Of a DNA stretch of 64,000 nucleotides, positions 11,501 to 21,571 are shown piece by piece. Location: assembly GCA_030386875.1 (NCBI GenBank), contig CM059576.1:14388058-14452057 (forward strand), given 5' to 3'. The stretch comes from Morinoia aosen (Eukaryota; Arthropoda; Malacostraca; Amphipoda; Talitridae). Position 1 is the first letter of the stretch. The number at the start of each line of letters is the position of its first letter. The notes under the pieces are model-generated. The model made no database searches and was not told the origin of the DNA. It worked only from the letters and a program-made list of their open reading frames with translations. The translations under genes and the position numbers were made by a program.

Positions 11501-12818
11501 AGACGATGCTGACAGTGCAGCAGACAAGGGCGCTAGACCCGCGCTGATAGACTACGTACCGACTGAAGCTGAAATATCTTGGACGATTGAGGAGTTTATC
11601 GACGAACAAAATAATGACGCTTTCTGTATGGAGCTTAAGAATGCTTTGTTGCATGACAGTGTTTCGACTATTCCTGACTTAGATAAATTTCTAGTGTTAA
11701 ATAATATTCTTTATAGACGTAGAGAAATCGATAATCGACCAAGTACAATTTTGACTGCAGTCGTTCCTAATTCATTAATGAGTAAAGCTATCCTAGCGAT
11801 CCACAGTTTATATCATGTCGATTACAAGCATACCTTGTTTAAATTTAAGTTAAAATATTGGAATCAATTAGAGAAAACTTTTGTGCGAAAATTTGTTAGC
11901 GATTGCGAGGTTTGCAAGATCATTAAAGCGAGACCTTCAGTACCAATTAAAATTTTAACAGCTCCAATAGCCACAGAACCTTTCGAAGTTGTATCAATTG
12001 ATCTGCTTGGCCCACTTAAAGTAACTGATAATGGAAATAAATATATTCTAGTGGTGATTGACCTTTTCTCGAGGTTTTGTCGTTTGTATGCAATTTCAAA
12101 TCGAAATACAGAAACAGTGATTTCTTGTTTAAGCAGCTGTTTCTCATTACTAGGTTACCCTAAGACGCTCATTTCAGATAATGCTTGGGAGTTTAAATCA
12201 GTGGCTCTCAAACAATTTGCAAAATTACATGCCATTTCAAAAAGGGAAGTATTGGCTTACAGCCCACATTCTAACGCCATTGTGGAGCGCAACAATAAAA
12301 AAATTACGAATCTGCTGAAACTTTATATTAATACAATTGTTAATGTAGAGTGGGACCAATTATTGGAAGTAGTAGAAAATGCACTGAATAATTCTTTAAA
12401 TTCTACTATTGGCGAAACACCAAGCTATATTATGTTCAATCGCGATACGTGTGCTTACTATCAGTCTGACAGTTTAAAGTCAGTAACTTACAGTTTTGAT
12501 GAAGAAATAGATTTAGTGAATGTTAGAGCTAGAGAAGCCGTTCGAACAGTAGAAAATATACGAAATTTAATTATTAACAATACAACAGAGCGAAATCTCT
12601 ATAGAAACCTTAAGCGGCGCAATAAGGATATTCACGTGGGTGATAGAGTCCTATTAAGGAATCATAACAAGACCCATAAACTTGAATTAACTTGGATTGG
12701 TCCAGCAGTAGTCCAAAAGGTTAAACGTAATTACGCTGATATTAAAATTGGATCGAAAATCGTTAGAAGTAACCTTAACCATATTTTACCACTCAAAAAG
12801 TTAAAATCTGTGAGTTAA
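8539..12818 (+). CDS. pol: Pol polyprotein (protease, RT, RNase H, integrase) of the gypsy element
   Basis: The pol frame is open from before 8505 to TAA at 12816-12818; 1437 residues if counted from the ATG at 8505, though entry is most likely by -1 frameshift at 8529-8538. Residue numbers are from that ATG. The aspartic protease has Asp-Ser-Gly at 125. Reverse transcriptase shows the FLDD catalytic pair at 686-687, preceded by the LRSAFHQI and VPFGL blocks. RNase H has its TDAS aspartate at 831 and later TDHRP. Integrase has a His/Cys zinc domain ending in CEVC at about 1134, then D1166, D1225 and E1261 (D,D35E), and a GPxV-type C-terminal module. I see no chromodomain. RNase H before integrase is the Ty3/gypsy order. 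All catalytic residues are present and no stop interrupts the frame. Confidence 0.94.
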
Positions 12819-13571
12819 AACGACGAATTCATTGGACTGTATGACGTTCTAACTAATCGAAGAATAACGATTTACCTTTTTGTCATTGTCTACTCCGTTT
12901 TACCGTTTTACTGTTTTACCGTACTGTTACCATAGTTACCGTTGTTAACCAATAATGTTACGGAATATAATCGTAATTATAGACGCATTTTTGCTCTGTG
13001 CAATATGCTTTGCGTTCATATTAATCTCACTAATCAATGCGTTGTGTTTTTTATGTTAATTTTAATGTTGCTTTATGCCCAAGTAAGTGGGTTATGTTAG
13101 GTATTTACCCTGAGGAATTTGTACCGTCTAGCTTTCAGTGTCGCTAGGACGTTTTATTAATTTTTTTTTCTCAAATGCACTCAGACATTGGTATTGCTAA
13201 ATTGACGATTTTTAATTGTGAACGTTTGATCAGGCGGTGAATTGAGTTCGCTGAGCCAGGAATTTATGCAGCGAGACGCGCACTTGCGGTCTTGCCGAGC
13301 TATTTTTATCTGACCAGACGGTCGCTGATCTAGATGTGAATGACTCCGATTGTTCGACGATCAGCAGAAATTTAAATTAAAATTCATAAGGCAGTTGTCT
13401 TGTCACCTGCCACATTTTTTTTTCTCAGCGATCGGCGACTATATTTTGTATGCGAGAGTTATCGTGGTTCAATGACTCTTGGGAGTCAACCAAGATTGAT
13501 ACCAAATTATATGTTGTATTTATTTTCATTGAATACGGCCATGCTAATTTTTCTGTATCCTTCACTTGCAG
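12819..13571 (+). other. Spacer between pol and ORF3, ending in a splice acceptor
   Basis: No long ORF. A pyrimidine-rich run ends in CACTTGCAG at 13563-13571, a good 3' splice site just 13 bases before the ORF3 ATG. In insect errantiviruses env is expressed from a spliced RNA, and the same arrangement is likely here. Confidence 0.6.
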
Positions 13572-13584
13572 GAGAGGGTGCTCG

Positions 13585-13881
13585 ATGGGTAATGCACAGA
13601 GTAATATCGACGTAGATACCCTCGTCTCGGCTTTGTCCACGCACTCCACAACCGTGAACGAACAGTGGGTCAAAGAAAACGCGGTAACCAAGATGGAATT
13701 ACTTCCCGACCGGCTTACGGACATCATCATTATGGGTCTTATCCTGTCTACGATGATTATGGGAACTGTCCTATACCATCTGAAGAAGGAGGTACAGACG
13801 TTGACGGCGACGCAACGAGAAAATTTTTCCTACGCGATGGTGCGGGGCAGGCCGCCAAGGGTCGTCCATCAGGACCCATAA
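13585..13881 (+). CDS. ORF3: small myristoylation-motif membrane protein of the gypsy element
   Basis: A 98-residue protein starting MGNAQSN, which fits the N-myristoylation rule (Gly2, Ser6). Residues 1-43 are polar, residues 44-66 form one hydrophobic segment (IIIMGLILSTMIMGTVLY at its core), followed directly by HLKK and a C-terminal tail with several Arg and Pro. The frame is open further upstream to 13450, but the splice acceptor at 13571 and the ATGG context favour 13585. It occupies the env position yet is far too small for an envelope protein and shows no signal peptide or cysteine-rich ectodomain. I do not recognise its family. The layout (myristoylated short head, single membrane span, basic residues, short tail) is like reovirus FAST fusion proteins or a particle-targeting factor; both are hypotheses. 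Confidence 0.65.
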   Translation: MGNAQSNIDVDTLVSALSTHSTTVNEQWVKENAVTKMELLPDRLTDIIIMGLILSTMIMGTVLYHLKKEVQTLTATQRENFSYAMVRGRPPRVVHQDP

Positions 13882-13991
13882 TTCGCGTTGCGCGCGATCT
13901 TGTGGTGGTTAATGTGACACACTTAGGGCGGGCTGGACGTCCCAGGGATGCAGGCCGTCCAATTAAATCCGGCGGTGCGCGTAGAGTTTAG

Positions 13992-15440
13992 GTTGAAAAA
14001 TGGTAACGTTGAAAAATTTAATTTGAATTAATTGAAGATTTATTAACAGAAAAATTATAAGTGTTAGATTTTAAATTATTTGAAAATCGGGCGCGCGGTT
14101 AAATGAAACGCAAATCGCATGAAACACGCGATAAAATGTGCGCGCAGTGTTCTCTTTAATGTATTTTTAAATCTATTTAACCCATGTGTTTAATTTAAGT
14201 ATACTGGTTTTAATATTGACGCAAAAGTTTTAATTAGCAAATGCCTTATTTGTTTTTAGTGTTAGAAGTGACATTACTGATTTGAATATGTTGTGTTTTG
14301 ATTACATTTTTTTTTATTGTGTGACAGTTCGAAATTCGAACATGGCGGATTTTTAAAAAATGATTAATTGCGACTTTTTATTTTTGTTTGGTGTAAATTT
14401 TTCTAGTAGAAATATTATGCGAAAAAAAGAAAAGGTATTTGCGATGATGCAACGGGTGATTTTTTTTTAATTGGTTTATGGTAGGTGGTTTTAAAAATAT
14501 TAAAATGGCGTTTCAATATGACCCTTTTACACCGTTCTTCACTGTCGGCGTGCTGATTATATTTAAGCACGGTAAGTTAGTTGCTTTGCTTCCTTGCATA
14601 TTTTTCGTTGCTTTGCTTTTTGTTTTTAGTTGTTAAGTTTTTTATGATGACATGTTTTAAATTTTGTGTTGAAAAGGTACTAAACGTGGTTGAAACCTTT
14701 TCTTAAAGGTTGATTGAGGTAATGAGTTACGAATTCTAATGAGTTGAAAAAAGTTTTAAAATTTTAGTTGAATGCGGTTTTGCTAAAATATTATTTTTCT
14801 GCGGTGAATTAATTTTATTTTTTTTAGTGTTCTAATAAAATTTTTTTTTGACTTGTTCCTTAAGCGGGTTTTAGCGTTCCGTTATTTTTTACCATATAGA
14901 TAACCTAACTGATTCGGCAGGGGGTGAATGGGTAAAAAGCATTTTTCTAGCATGCGTTTTAATCTGTTTTGCTTGCGTTTAATCTTTAATCATAAGGGTG
15001 TTAGCGGTTTCTCCTCAACAGTTTGACTTGCTCTTTTACTTTAACAGTTACTGTGCGTGTTAGTTAAAGGCTATTAAGCTTACTGTATCGAAGTTTTAGA
15101 GCGAGTGTGTACGTATTATGTTCGCGAAGTTACCCTCGTTTTGCTTGTTTTTCTTGAAGTATAAAGTGGTTGGTGAAGTTGATCTTGTTGATAGGTTGAG
15201 TTGAGATTGATTTAACGTAATTGATAACGATTTACGGTCTGTTTGTTTGAATTAACTTCATAATGTTATTTGATTTAGAATTGTCATTCAATCTGTCAAT
15301 TAATTGTCGTTCATAAATTTTTTTTCTCTCGTTGTATTTGAGCACGCTAGTTGATTGCGTGGCTTCTGAGCTTTTGTTTAGTATGCCGATTTGAATTTCG
15401 AGTTAAACGTTTTGTTTATGGTACTCGCTCACCAGTTGCG
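13992..15440 (+). other. Long untranslated 3' region of the gypsy element
   Basis: About 1.45 kb of T-rich sequence with no usable ORF between ORF3 and the polypurine tract. Several T and A homopolymer runs occur. I see no further domain; it could hold packaging or localisation signals. Confidence 0.7.
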
Positions 15441-15456
15441 TGAGGGGGGGGAACTA
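15441..15456 (+). other. Polypurine tract of the gypsy element
   Basis: TGAGGGGGGGGAACTA lies immediately before the 3' LTR. The run of eight G with flanking purines is the expected RNase H-resistant primer for plus-strand synthesis. Confidence 0.8.
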
Positions 15457-15629
15457 TGTGCGGCCATCTCCGCACATGTCTGTATTCCGCGTCGTTCTGT
15501 ATCTGTACGACACTTATATAAAGGCTGCTAATGTCGAAGCCAGTTGCTCAATCTACCGATTCCCATCCTGCTGTCAACATCTAGTGGAATAAACTCGCCA
15601 AGCTCCCCCAGTGTTTCTCTGCCCGCACA
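15457..15629 (+). repeat. 3' LTR, 173 bp
   Basis: Same sequence as 5420-5592 as far as I can compare, with TATATAAA at 15515-15522 and AATAAA at 15588-15593. Followed by the GGAC target duplication at 15630-15633 and by the resumed 19-bp array. Confidence 0.96.
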
Positions 15630-16570
15630 GGACGAAACATTTTGAAAAGGACGAAACATTTTGAAAAGGACTAAACATTTTGAATAGGACGAAACATTTT
15701 AAATAGGACGAAACATTTTAAATAGGACGAAACATTTTGACAAGGACGAAACATTTTGACAAGGACGAAATATTTTGAAAAGGACGAAACATTTTGACAA
15801 GGACGAAACATTTTGACAAGGACGAAACATTTTGACAAGGACGAAACATTTTGACAAGGACGAAACATTTTGAAAAGGACGAAACATTTTGAAAAGGACG
15901 AAACATTTTGAAAAGGACGAAACATTTTGAAAAGGACGAAACATTTTGAAAAGGACGAAACATTTTGAAAAGGACGAAACATTTTGAAAAGGACGAAACA
16001 TTTTGAAAAGGACGAAACATTTTTAAAAGGGCGAAATATTTTGATACACACGAAATATTTTGATACAGACGAAATATTTTGATACAGACGAAATATTTTG
16101 ATACAGACGAAAGATTTTGATACAGACGAAAGATTTTGATACAGACGAAAGATTTTGATACAGACGAAATATTTTGATACAAACGAAATATTTTGATAGA
16201 CGAAATATTTTGATACAGACGAAATATTTTGGTATAGACGAAATATTTTGATACAGACGAAATATTTTGATACAGACGAAATATTTTGGTATAGACGAAA
16301 TATTTTGATACAAACGAAATATTTTGATACAGACGAAATATTTTGATACAGACGAAATATTTTGATACAAACGAAATATTTTGATACAGACGAAATAGTT
16401 TGATACAGACGAAATATTTTGATACAGACAAAATATTTTGATACAGACGAAATATTTTGATACAGACGAAATATTTTGATACAGACGAAATATTTTGGTC
16501 TGGACGAAACATTTTGATACAAACGAAATATTTTGATATAGACGAAACATTAAGGAAAGACGAAACAAAG
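15630..16570 (+). repeat. 19-bp tandem array, right part, with three variant blocks
   Basis: About 49 copies of the same 19-base unit seen at 5132-5419. Variants are grouped in blocks: GAAACATTTTGAAAAGGAC and GAAACATTTTGACAAGGAC units up to about 16030, then GAAATATTTTGATACAGAC units to about 16510, then decayed copies. Grouping shows local amplification of variant units. The long minus-strand ORFs of 198-286 residues in all three frames are products of the stop-free 19-base unit and should not be annotated as proteins. Confidence 0.95.
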
Positions 16571-16579
16571 TGAAACATG

Positions 16580-17587
16580 AATACAGGCCACCTAACGGTT
16601 TTTTCTCATGAAATTTCAAGAATTAATAAAAAATACTTCAGGAACGAAACAAGCTTTGAGGGATACACAACATGTTTAGAACATTCGAATGGTCGATCAG
16701 AGCCCTAATTTTTTTTAAATTTGCCCATACCTCCTCTCCCCCTCCCCTTCGAACGGAAATTTCTAAAAACCTAATTTCATTTCTCAGTCAAAATTGTACA
16801 TAGACGATTAGTGTTTTGTTCGATTCACAATGAACTGGTCTACAAAACTAAGATCCAGTTTTTTGATATCGCTACAAAAAATTTTCCAAAATGTTTGAAT
16901 CCGAAACAAACAAAAAATTTCAATTTTTTTTACATGGTTATACAAAAGTTTCTATTCAACTTGTGAAAAAATCACCATTGAGATTAATAGTACTCAACTT
17001 GATCTTTACGATGCGGAAAATATCTCCTTCATAAGTGAAAAACTGTGGGAGAAACTGAGCCGCACAACCGAAAGAAAACTTGTTATGAGAAAAAAGCGTC
17101 CCAGTTTTTCAATTATTTCTCCAACAGTTTATACTCATGGAGGGGATCTTTTTTGCATCGTAAGGATCAAAGTCTGTACTACAAATCAGCGTAGCATTTT
17201 TTTATTAGTTAATTAGAAAAATTTTTGTCATCATTTAAAGTAATCACTAAAAAATATATATATACTGTGTTTCAATAGTTCAAACATTTCTTAATTCTTT
17301 TTAAGCGATATCAAAAAACTGGATCTCATTTCTGTAGATCAATTAATTGTTAACCGAACAACAAAAACTAATCATCTCTGGGTACAATATTGACTGAGAA
17401 ATTAGGATTTTTAGACATTTGCCTCTGAGGGGGGGGGGGATGGGGTGAATATCAAATTCAAAAATTTAGGCTCTGAACGTCCATTGGAATGTTCTAAACA
17501 CGTTGTGAATCTCTCCGAGCTTATTTCGCTCCTGAAGTATTTTTGATCAATTTTTGAAGTTTTATGAGCAAAAACCGTTTACCCCCC
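16580..17587 (+). mobile_element. TTAA fold-back element, copy 1 (left end eroded)
   Basis: A 1-kb element whose two halves are inverted copies: 16591-16710 matches the reverse complement of 17465-17585, and inner segments around 16850 and 17310 (both with the GATATC and CTGGATC words) also pair. The right end is CCCCCC then TTAA (17588-17591). The left end lacks a clean TTAA and GGGG run. The same family occurs at 59695-60608 with both TTAA sites intact. There is no coding capacity. TTAA targets are typical of piggyBac-type elements, so this is probably a non-autonomous relative. Confidence 0.7.
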
Positions 17588-17814
17588 TTAATGAACTATT
17601 TTTCGTAGATTTGTGGAGGGAATAGATCATTTATATATATATTTCTTTGTGTGTATTTGGTATGAGATAAAATTGGAAGGCTCAGTTACATAAATTTCTA
17701 GTGTTCAGTATAGGCCTGTATGCGTTGTATGAGAAAGAGTATGGTTTACACACGCTCGTATGTGTGTAGTGCTCTGTGTGTAGTGTTATATTGAACTTAT
17801 TGTATTTTGTCGAA

Positions 17815-18830
17815 GCCCCCCTTTATGCTCCCCCCACTACCCCCCATTTTGTTTCTTCCTATTTCCGCAATTTTTCCCTATTCCCCAATATCCCCTGTTT
17901 TTTTGCCTCTCGCCAGCTCACCCACTTTCCTTGTTCCTACCCCCACTTTCCCCCTGTTCCTACTCCTATTCCCCCCTTTTACTACCCCATTCCCCCCCTG
18001 TTCCTACCCCCATTTCCCACGGTTCCTACCCCATTCCCCCCTTTTCCTATCCCCATTCCCCCCCCTGTTTCCCCTGTTCCTAACCACATTCCCCCCCCCC
18101 TGTTCATACCCCCATTTCCCCCTGTTCATACCCCCATTTTCCCCTGTTCCTACACCCATTTCCCCCTGTTCCTACCCCCATTTCCCCTTCCGTGATCCTA
18201 CCCCTCATTCCCCCCGTGTTCCTACCCCTCATTCCCCCTGTGTTCCTACCCCTCATTCCCCCCCCCGTGTTCCTACTCCTCATTCCCCCCCGTGTTCCTA
18301 CCCCTCATTCCCCCTCCAGTGTTCCTACCCTTCATTCCCCCGTGTTCCTACCCCTCATTCCCCCCGTGTTCCTACATCTCATTCCCCCCGTGTTCCTACC
18401 CCTCATTCCCTTCCCGTGTTCCAACCCCTCATTCCTCCCGTGTTCCTACCCCTCATTTCCCCTCCCGTGTTCCTACCCTTCATTCCCCCCGTGTTCCTAC
18501 CCCTCATTCCCCTCCCGTGTTCCAACCCCATATTCCTCCCGTGTTCCTACCCCTCATTCCCCCTCCCGTGTTCCTACCCTTCATTCCCCCCGTGTTCCAA
18601 CCCCTCATTCCCCCCCGTGTTCCTACCCCTCATTCCGCCGGTGTTCCTACCCCTCATTCCCCCCGTGTTCCTACCCCTCATTCCCCCATGCGTGTTTCTA
18701 TCCCATTCCCCCCGTGTTCCTACCCCTCATTCCCCCTATCATACCCTCATTTCCCCCTGTTCCTACCCCCATTCCCCCCCTGTTCCTACCCCCATTCCCC
18801 CCCTGTTCCTACCACCCTTTCCTCATTTAA
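17815..18830 (+). repeat. C-rich minisatellite, CCCCATTCCCCCTGTTCCTA unit
   Basis: About 1 kb of near-tandem 18-25 base units of the type TTCCTACCCCTCATTCCCCC, varying mainly in the length of the C runs. The plus strand is almost purely pyrimidine with interspersed GTG. Three plus-strand frames stay open as Pro/Ser/Phe-rich peptides because the unit has no stops; I regard them as spurious. Confidence 0.9.
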
Positions 18831-18904
18831 CCCCTTTTTTATCTCAATTTCCTCCCCTGTGTCTTCCAGTTGGCCTAAAATAGGCCTAAGTTGGTTTGTG
18901 CATC

Positions 18905-19150
18905 CTATGCTGTGAGGAACAGGCACCCCCAGGGGAATGCTGTTGGGTCCCTTAGCTATTGATATTTAGGACTCGTTTCATTCCTGCACATTTTGCTTCT
19001 TTCAATTTTGATTTTATTTTTTCGCTATTTCTTCTTCTCCGCTGTTCCTGTGCACCTTGTGCATAGATTCCGCGTTCCCTTGAGACCATACTAAACTGTG
19101 CTTTTCCTTTTTCCTCTCTTCGGATCCCTGTTGTAGCGGTCAGGTTAATT
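18905..19150 (+). repeat. Dispersed repeat family R1, copy 1 (opposite orientation to the others)
   Basis: The stretch CACCTTGTGCATAGATTCCG (19055-19074) and the following CCATACTAAAC and TTTCCTCTCTTC words match, on the plus strand, the reverse complement of the repeat copies at 28935-29300, 49785-50140 and elsewhere. The copy begins near the CCCCCAGGGG word at 18926. Confidence 0.65.
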
Positions 19151-19369
19151 CAAGGAAATTATTTTAATTCAATCGATTTTTTGTGGGTATTTCAGGCAAC
19201 AGTTCGAGCTCTCCTGTGCACTCCATGCCCGGCAATGTCTTATTAATTATACTAATATTAGCTATTTTAATTAACCTGTCTATATGTGTTTGTACAGTAA
19301 TAAATTGATATAATTATTGACTTAATGACGTTCCAATAGAGAGTTCCGATGTTCACTTACAGCTGTTAC

Positions 19370-19990
19370 CCGCACAGACTCCCCAAGCCCCACCCCTTCA
19401 ACTGCTAGCCAAGCCCCGCCTCCTGTCTCCACCCCGTCCACCTAACCCACCAATTCCGTCTCTGGGCCCGCCCTTTCTGGGGCAGGCGCCATCTCTTTGG
19501 CTAGTGGCTCCACCCCTCTTGGTTCTGGCGCCACCCCATTGGCTGGTGGCTCCGCCCCTCTTGGTTCTGGCCCCGCCTCATTGGCTGGTGACTCCGCCTC
19601 CTCTTGATTCTGGCGCCACCTTATTGGCTGGTGGCTCCGCCCTCTTGGTTCTGGCGCCACCTCATTGGCTGGTGGCTCTGCCCCTTTTGGTTCTGGAGCC
19701 CCCTCATCGGCCGGTGGGGGTTCCGCCCTTTCCAATGCATTGGCTAGCGGCTCCGCCCCTCTTGTAGCTGGCCCCACCACATCCAGTGGCCCTGCGCCCC
19801 AATTAGCTACGATGCCGTACCCTGGAGGCGTCATTACCCACACCCCCACGTGGGCGTGGCCTCGTCGTCGGGGGCAACCACGAGTGTGAACTCAGCGCCC
19901 ACCAATCACGGGGCGCCCCCCAGAGCTGTGAGGCCCTACCCCCCTACTCCTCGCCTGCCTACCCCTACACCTCCGCCTCTGCCGTTATGT
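19370..19990. repeat. GC-rich segment with a 42-bp minisatellite carrying CCAAT and GC-box motifs
   Basis: A GC-rich island in an AT-rich window. From about 19490 to 19760 a 42-base unit repeats five or six times; each unit contains ATTGGC (a CCAAT box in reverse), CTCCGCCCC (GC-box type) and TTCTGGCGCCACC. The minus-strand ORF over 19442-19849 (135 residues, repeating GAEPPANEVAPEPR) comes from the unit being divisible by three. I cannot decide between a promoter-like island, a coding repeat and a simple minisatellite; no splice-linked exon is evident. Confidence 0.75.
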
Positions 19991-20039
19991 TATACCCTCA
20001 TATTTTATAGTTATTCATTCACTTATTTTTACGTTGGCA

Positions 20040-20285
20040 TTAATTGATATGTATATATTTTTACGTTGAAGTTTGTGTATATGCATCTATTTATGCGTAA
20101 ACGATAATATATATATGTATTTATTAAACCTAAACTTTAATGTATATGTATTCATTTATACGCAAATATTATGTGTATATAGTTATTTATACATAAACGT
20201 TAATATATATGTACTTATTAAATGTGAACGTTATTATATATTGTAGGGCTATAACAATATACAATATATATATATATTACATGGG
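20040..20285 (+). repeat. AT-rich TATATG microsatellite-like region
   Basis: Runs of TATATA and TATGTAT with a recurring TTTATRCGTAAACGTTAATATATATG-type module (broken here by substitutions) in at least four loose copies. It leads into the palindrome at 20242-20305. Confidence 0.7.
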
Positions 20286-20305
20286 TATATTGTTATAGCC
20301 CTACA
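20242..20305. repeat. Palindrome with perfect 20-bp arms
   Basis: TGTAGGGCTATAACAATATA (20242-20261) is followed, after a 24-base AT-rich loop, by its exact reverse complement (20286-20305). It could be the two ends of a tiny fold-back element or an RNA hairpin. Confidence 0.9.
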
Positions 20306-20559
20306 TTTCGGAAGGTGATTACATTACACCGATATTACCAGGTGTTGTAGTTTTCTCTTGAGGACAGGGCTGCGTGCTAGATATTTTCTAGCTAGAATTA
20401 CAATTGAGCTATGTGTATGATAGATTATGGTAAATTCGAATTAGGAATTCTCTATAATTGTTGGTTACTACTTCATTCCTATTATATTTGTTAATATGCC
20501 TAATCAAATTGTCTGAATAGTGAACAAACCATTTTCTGATCATGTTATGCCCAGATTAT

Positions 20560-21563
20560 GAACCACACCGAGACAGATATTTCAATGTTTTTGAGCTGCC
20601 ATAGTGTAATTTCTAATTGTGACCATACGGTTCGAAAGCTAAAGCACACTATTTCCAATTGCAAAACTAGTGATGTCATAAATCATGGAATAAAATGCAC
20701 ATACATTATCAAAAATGTATAGTGGCCCAATTTCGACGAAAGACTGACCAATGATATTGGCAACAATGAGTTCAGTTTATTGATGGACGGAAGCAATGAT
20801 ATTTCAATCATGAAACTACTCGATGTATCAATTACATACTAGAGTCATGCATCTAATAAAGTGGAATCAACTTACTTAGTAATTGCAAAATTATTAAAAG
20901 TAATGCAGATAGCGTTGTGACAGCCTTAAAACGATTGTTGATAAGTAGGAATCTGAGCATTGATAATTGCAACACAATAGAGACTGACAATACAAGTGTC
21001 ATTGTTGGCATCAAAAATGGAGTTTATGCCAAGTTCAAAAAAGAAAATTTGTATTTAACATTGATTAGATGTGTATGCCCCTCATTCCAGCTTGCTACAT
21101 CCTATACTTCTGGTGAATGTTTACCAAGGAACGTGGAATTTTTGATTGCAGAAACTCAAAATTGATTTGCAAAATTTTCTTACACTATGCCAATACAATT
21201 AACTTTATGAATCAATTAATGTTGGTTCACATCAATTGAAAATTACTTCAGTTTGCAAAACTTGATGGTTGTCCATCCTGGTCACTGTAAAAAAATTGTT
21301 GCTCAATCGCTGGATTTAAGAACACATTTTAAGATTGCAAGAAATGCTCTCCTGCTGATGTATTTTTCGAAATATATTCTCAATATTTCTGATGAGTAAA
21401 ATCTTGCACTATCATTTTTTTCAACTAATCTTAACAAAGGTGTAAATAATTAATAAGTTATTTGAATATAAAAATATAGATATGATGAAATTATTGGATG
21501 GCATGCTGATGTTCCTTAAATCAGTTTTCACTAAATTAGTCAATCCTACTTGCAACGCTGATA
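20560..21563 (+). pseudogene. Dead hAT-family transposase gene
   Basis: Conceptual translation with stops and frame changes gives the order of motifs seen in hAT transposases of the SCAND3/ZBED type: an N-terminal segment around 20610-20710 ending in CTYIIKNV, then FSLLMDGSNDIS (the first catalytic aspartate region, near 20770-20805), a segment with ALKRLLISRNLSIDNC and VCPSFQLATSY (20917-21165), and finally LKSVFTKLVNPTCNADN (near 21515-21560). The usual GSDGA-type motif reads ETDNTS. Several stops, including one in the region near 20842, make it non-functional. A SINE has landed at its 3' end. Confidence 0.75.
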
Positions 21564-21571
21564 ACTACTTG

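Larger units (their letters stand above)
5420..15629 (+). mobile_element. Complete Ty3/gypsy LTR retrotransposon, 10.2 kb
   Basis: The element is bounded by two 173-bp LTRs (5420-5592 and 15457-15629) that I find identical base by base, running TGTGCGG to CCGCACA, with a GGAC duplication outside. It carries a 1.5-kb leader, gag (7069-8541), pol in the -1 frame (to 12818) with protease, reverse transcriptase, RNase H and integrase in the Ty3/gypsy order, a small third ORF (13585-13881), a 1.5-kb untranslated region and a G-rich polypurine tract. Both main ORFs are open. Identical LTRs and an intact target duplication point to very recent insertion. The element looks capable of movement, but that is inference. 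Confidence 0.96.

Noticed and set aside
13665-13991. Second plus-strand ORF overlapping ORF3 (108 residues)
   Set aside because: Arg/Gly-rich reading of the +1 frame without a membrane span or good start context; ORF3 at 13585 explains the region better.
15671-16619. Minus-strand ORFs of 283, 286 and 198 residues
   Set aside because: They are readings of the 19-bp tandem unit in three frames; the unit has no stop codon, so open frames arise automatically.
17776-18915. Pro/Ser/Phe-rich plus-strand ORFs of up to 358 residues
   Set aside because: Low-complexity products of the C-rich minisatellite, open in all three frames; no start context, splice site or domain.
19442-19849. Minus-strand ORF with a GAEPPANEVAPEPR repeat
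   Set aside because: The 42-bp unit is a multiple of three, so the repeat protein needs no selection; other frames are open as well. Kept only as a repeat.
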